DNA of 7,060 nt, from contig JAIRLL010000291.1 in NCBI GenBank assembly GCA_031259505.1, positions 1 through 7,060 of the forward strand, given 5' to 3'. The DNA comes from Tannerella sp. Its GTDB lineage: Bacteria; Bacteroidota; Bacteroidia; Bacteroidales; Tannerellaceae. A model generated the notes under the pieces. That model did no database searches and was not told the DNA's origin. It saw only the letters and a program-made list of their open reading frames with translations. Below, one piece after another: positions 6,829 through 7,060 of this stretch (the first letter of the stretch is position 1; each line of letters begins with the position of its first letter). The translations under genes were made by a program, and so were the position numbers.

Positions 6829-6836
6829 TACTTTTG
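6829..6836 (+). promoter_or_regulatory. Bacteroidota-type -7 promoter element for the Lrp/AsnC gene
   Basis: TACTTTTG matches TAnnTTTG and ends 24 bases before the ATG at 6861. ATTG at 6808-6811 is a possible -33 element, though the 17-base gap is a little short. A separated inverted repeat, GTCGAT at 6804-6809 and ATCGAC at 6839-6844, brackets the promoter and could be an operator; that is speculative. Confidence 0.6.
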
Positions 6837-6860
6837 TTATCGACTTTTTTATAGTAACAA

Positions 6861-7060
6861 ATGGAAAAGATAGAGAAAATAGACAGATTAGACAGGCAGA
6901 TACTCAGTATCATTTCCAGGAATGCCCGGATGCCGTTCAAAGATGTAGCAGAAAAGTGCGGCGTATCGCGTGCAGCCATTCACCAGCGCGTACAGCGCCT
7001 GATGGAGATGGATGTGATCCTCGGTTCGGGGTATCACATCAATCCGAAGATTTTGGGTTA
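6861..7060 (+). CDS. Lrp/AsnC-family transcriptional regulator, 3'-truncated
   Basis: Sixty-six residues are visible before the window ends. They form the N-terminal winged helix-turn-helix of the Lrp/AsnC family: LDRQILSIISRNARMPF opens it, with the first helix of the HTH near 26-34 (FKDVAEKCG). The recognition helix lies near 36-47 (SRAAIHQRVQRL), and the wing begins with VILGSGYHINP (52-62). The missing C-terminal part should carry the RAM ligand-binding domain that senses amino acids or related small molecules and drives oligomerisation; the ligand cannot be told from this fragment. The ATG at 6861 is the natural start, behind an A-rich leader and a good promoter element. Members of this family often regulate themselves and nearby genes. 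Any control of the adjacent isomerases is conjecture. Confidence 0.9.
   Translation, partial: MEKIEKIDRLDRQILSIISRNARMPFKDVAEKCGVSRAAIHQRVQRLMEMDVILGSGYHINPKILG

Overview
The window looks like an ordinary chromosomal stretch of a member of the Bacteroidota, most likely the order Bacteroidales. The evidence is four intergenic copies of the TAnnTTTG -7 promoter element typical of that phylum, A-rich leaders instead of strong Shine-Dalgarno sites, and a gene set (AddA-like helicase-nuclease, short-form psd plus pssA, DUF4834, several FKBP isomerases, Lrp/AsnC regulator) that I recognise as typical of Bacteroidales chromosomes. All genes are on the + strand and tightly packed. I see no mobile element, CRISPR array, tRNA or rRNA.

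Layout. Bases 1-2628 hold the C-terminal 875 residues of a UvrD/RecB-type helicase-nuclease whose start and ATP-binding Walker A motif lie upstream of the window. A promoter at 2656-2663 then drives a phospholipid pair, psd (2681-3355) and pssA (3361-4119). Together these convert CDP-diacylglycerol plus serine to phosphatidylserine and then to phosphatidylethanolamine. A second promoter (4136-4143) serves a small membrane-anchored DUF4834 protein (4192-4431). A third (4553-4560) starts a run of three FKBP-type peptidyl-prolyl isomerases: one without a signal sequence (4581-5165) and two predicted lipoproteins (5196-5912 and 6008-6736). A 15-bp hairpin at 5931-5969 separates the second and third, and a weaker terminator-like structure follows the third. 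A fourth promoter (6829-6836) precedes an Lrp/AsnC-family regulator whose 3' part is cut off by the window end.

How the genes work together. The psd/pssA pair is a clear two-step pathway. The three isomerases appear to be successive duplications that cover cytoplasm and cell envelope, and the two lipoproteins still share long identical DNA blocks in the catalytic domain. The Lrp-type gene has its own promoter, so its link to the isomerases is positional only. I did not find a convincing undescribed system. The most worthwhile items are the isomerase triplet with its internal hairpin and the uncharacterised DUF4834 protein.
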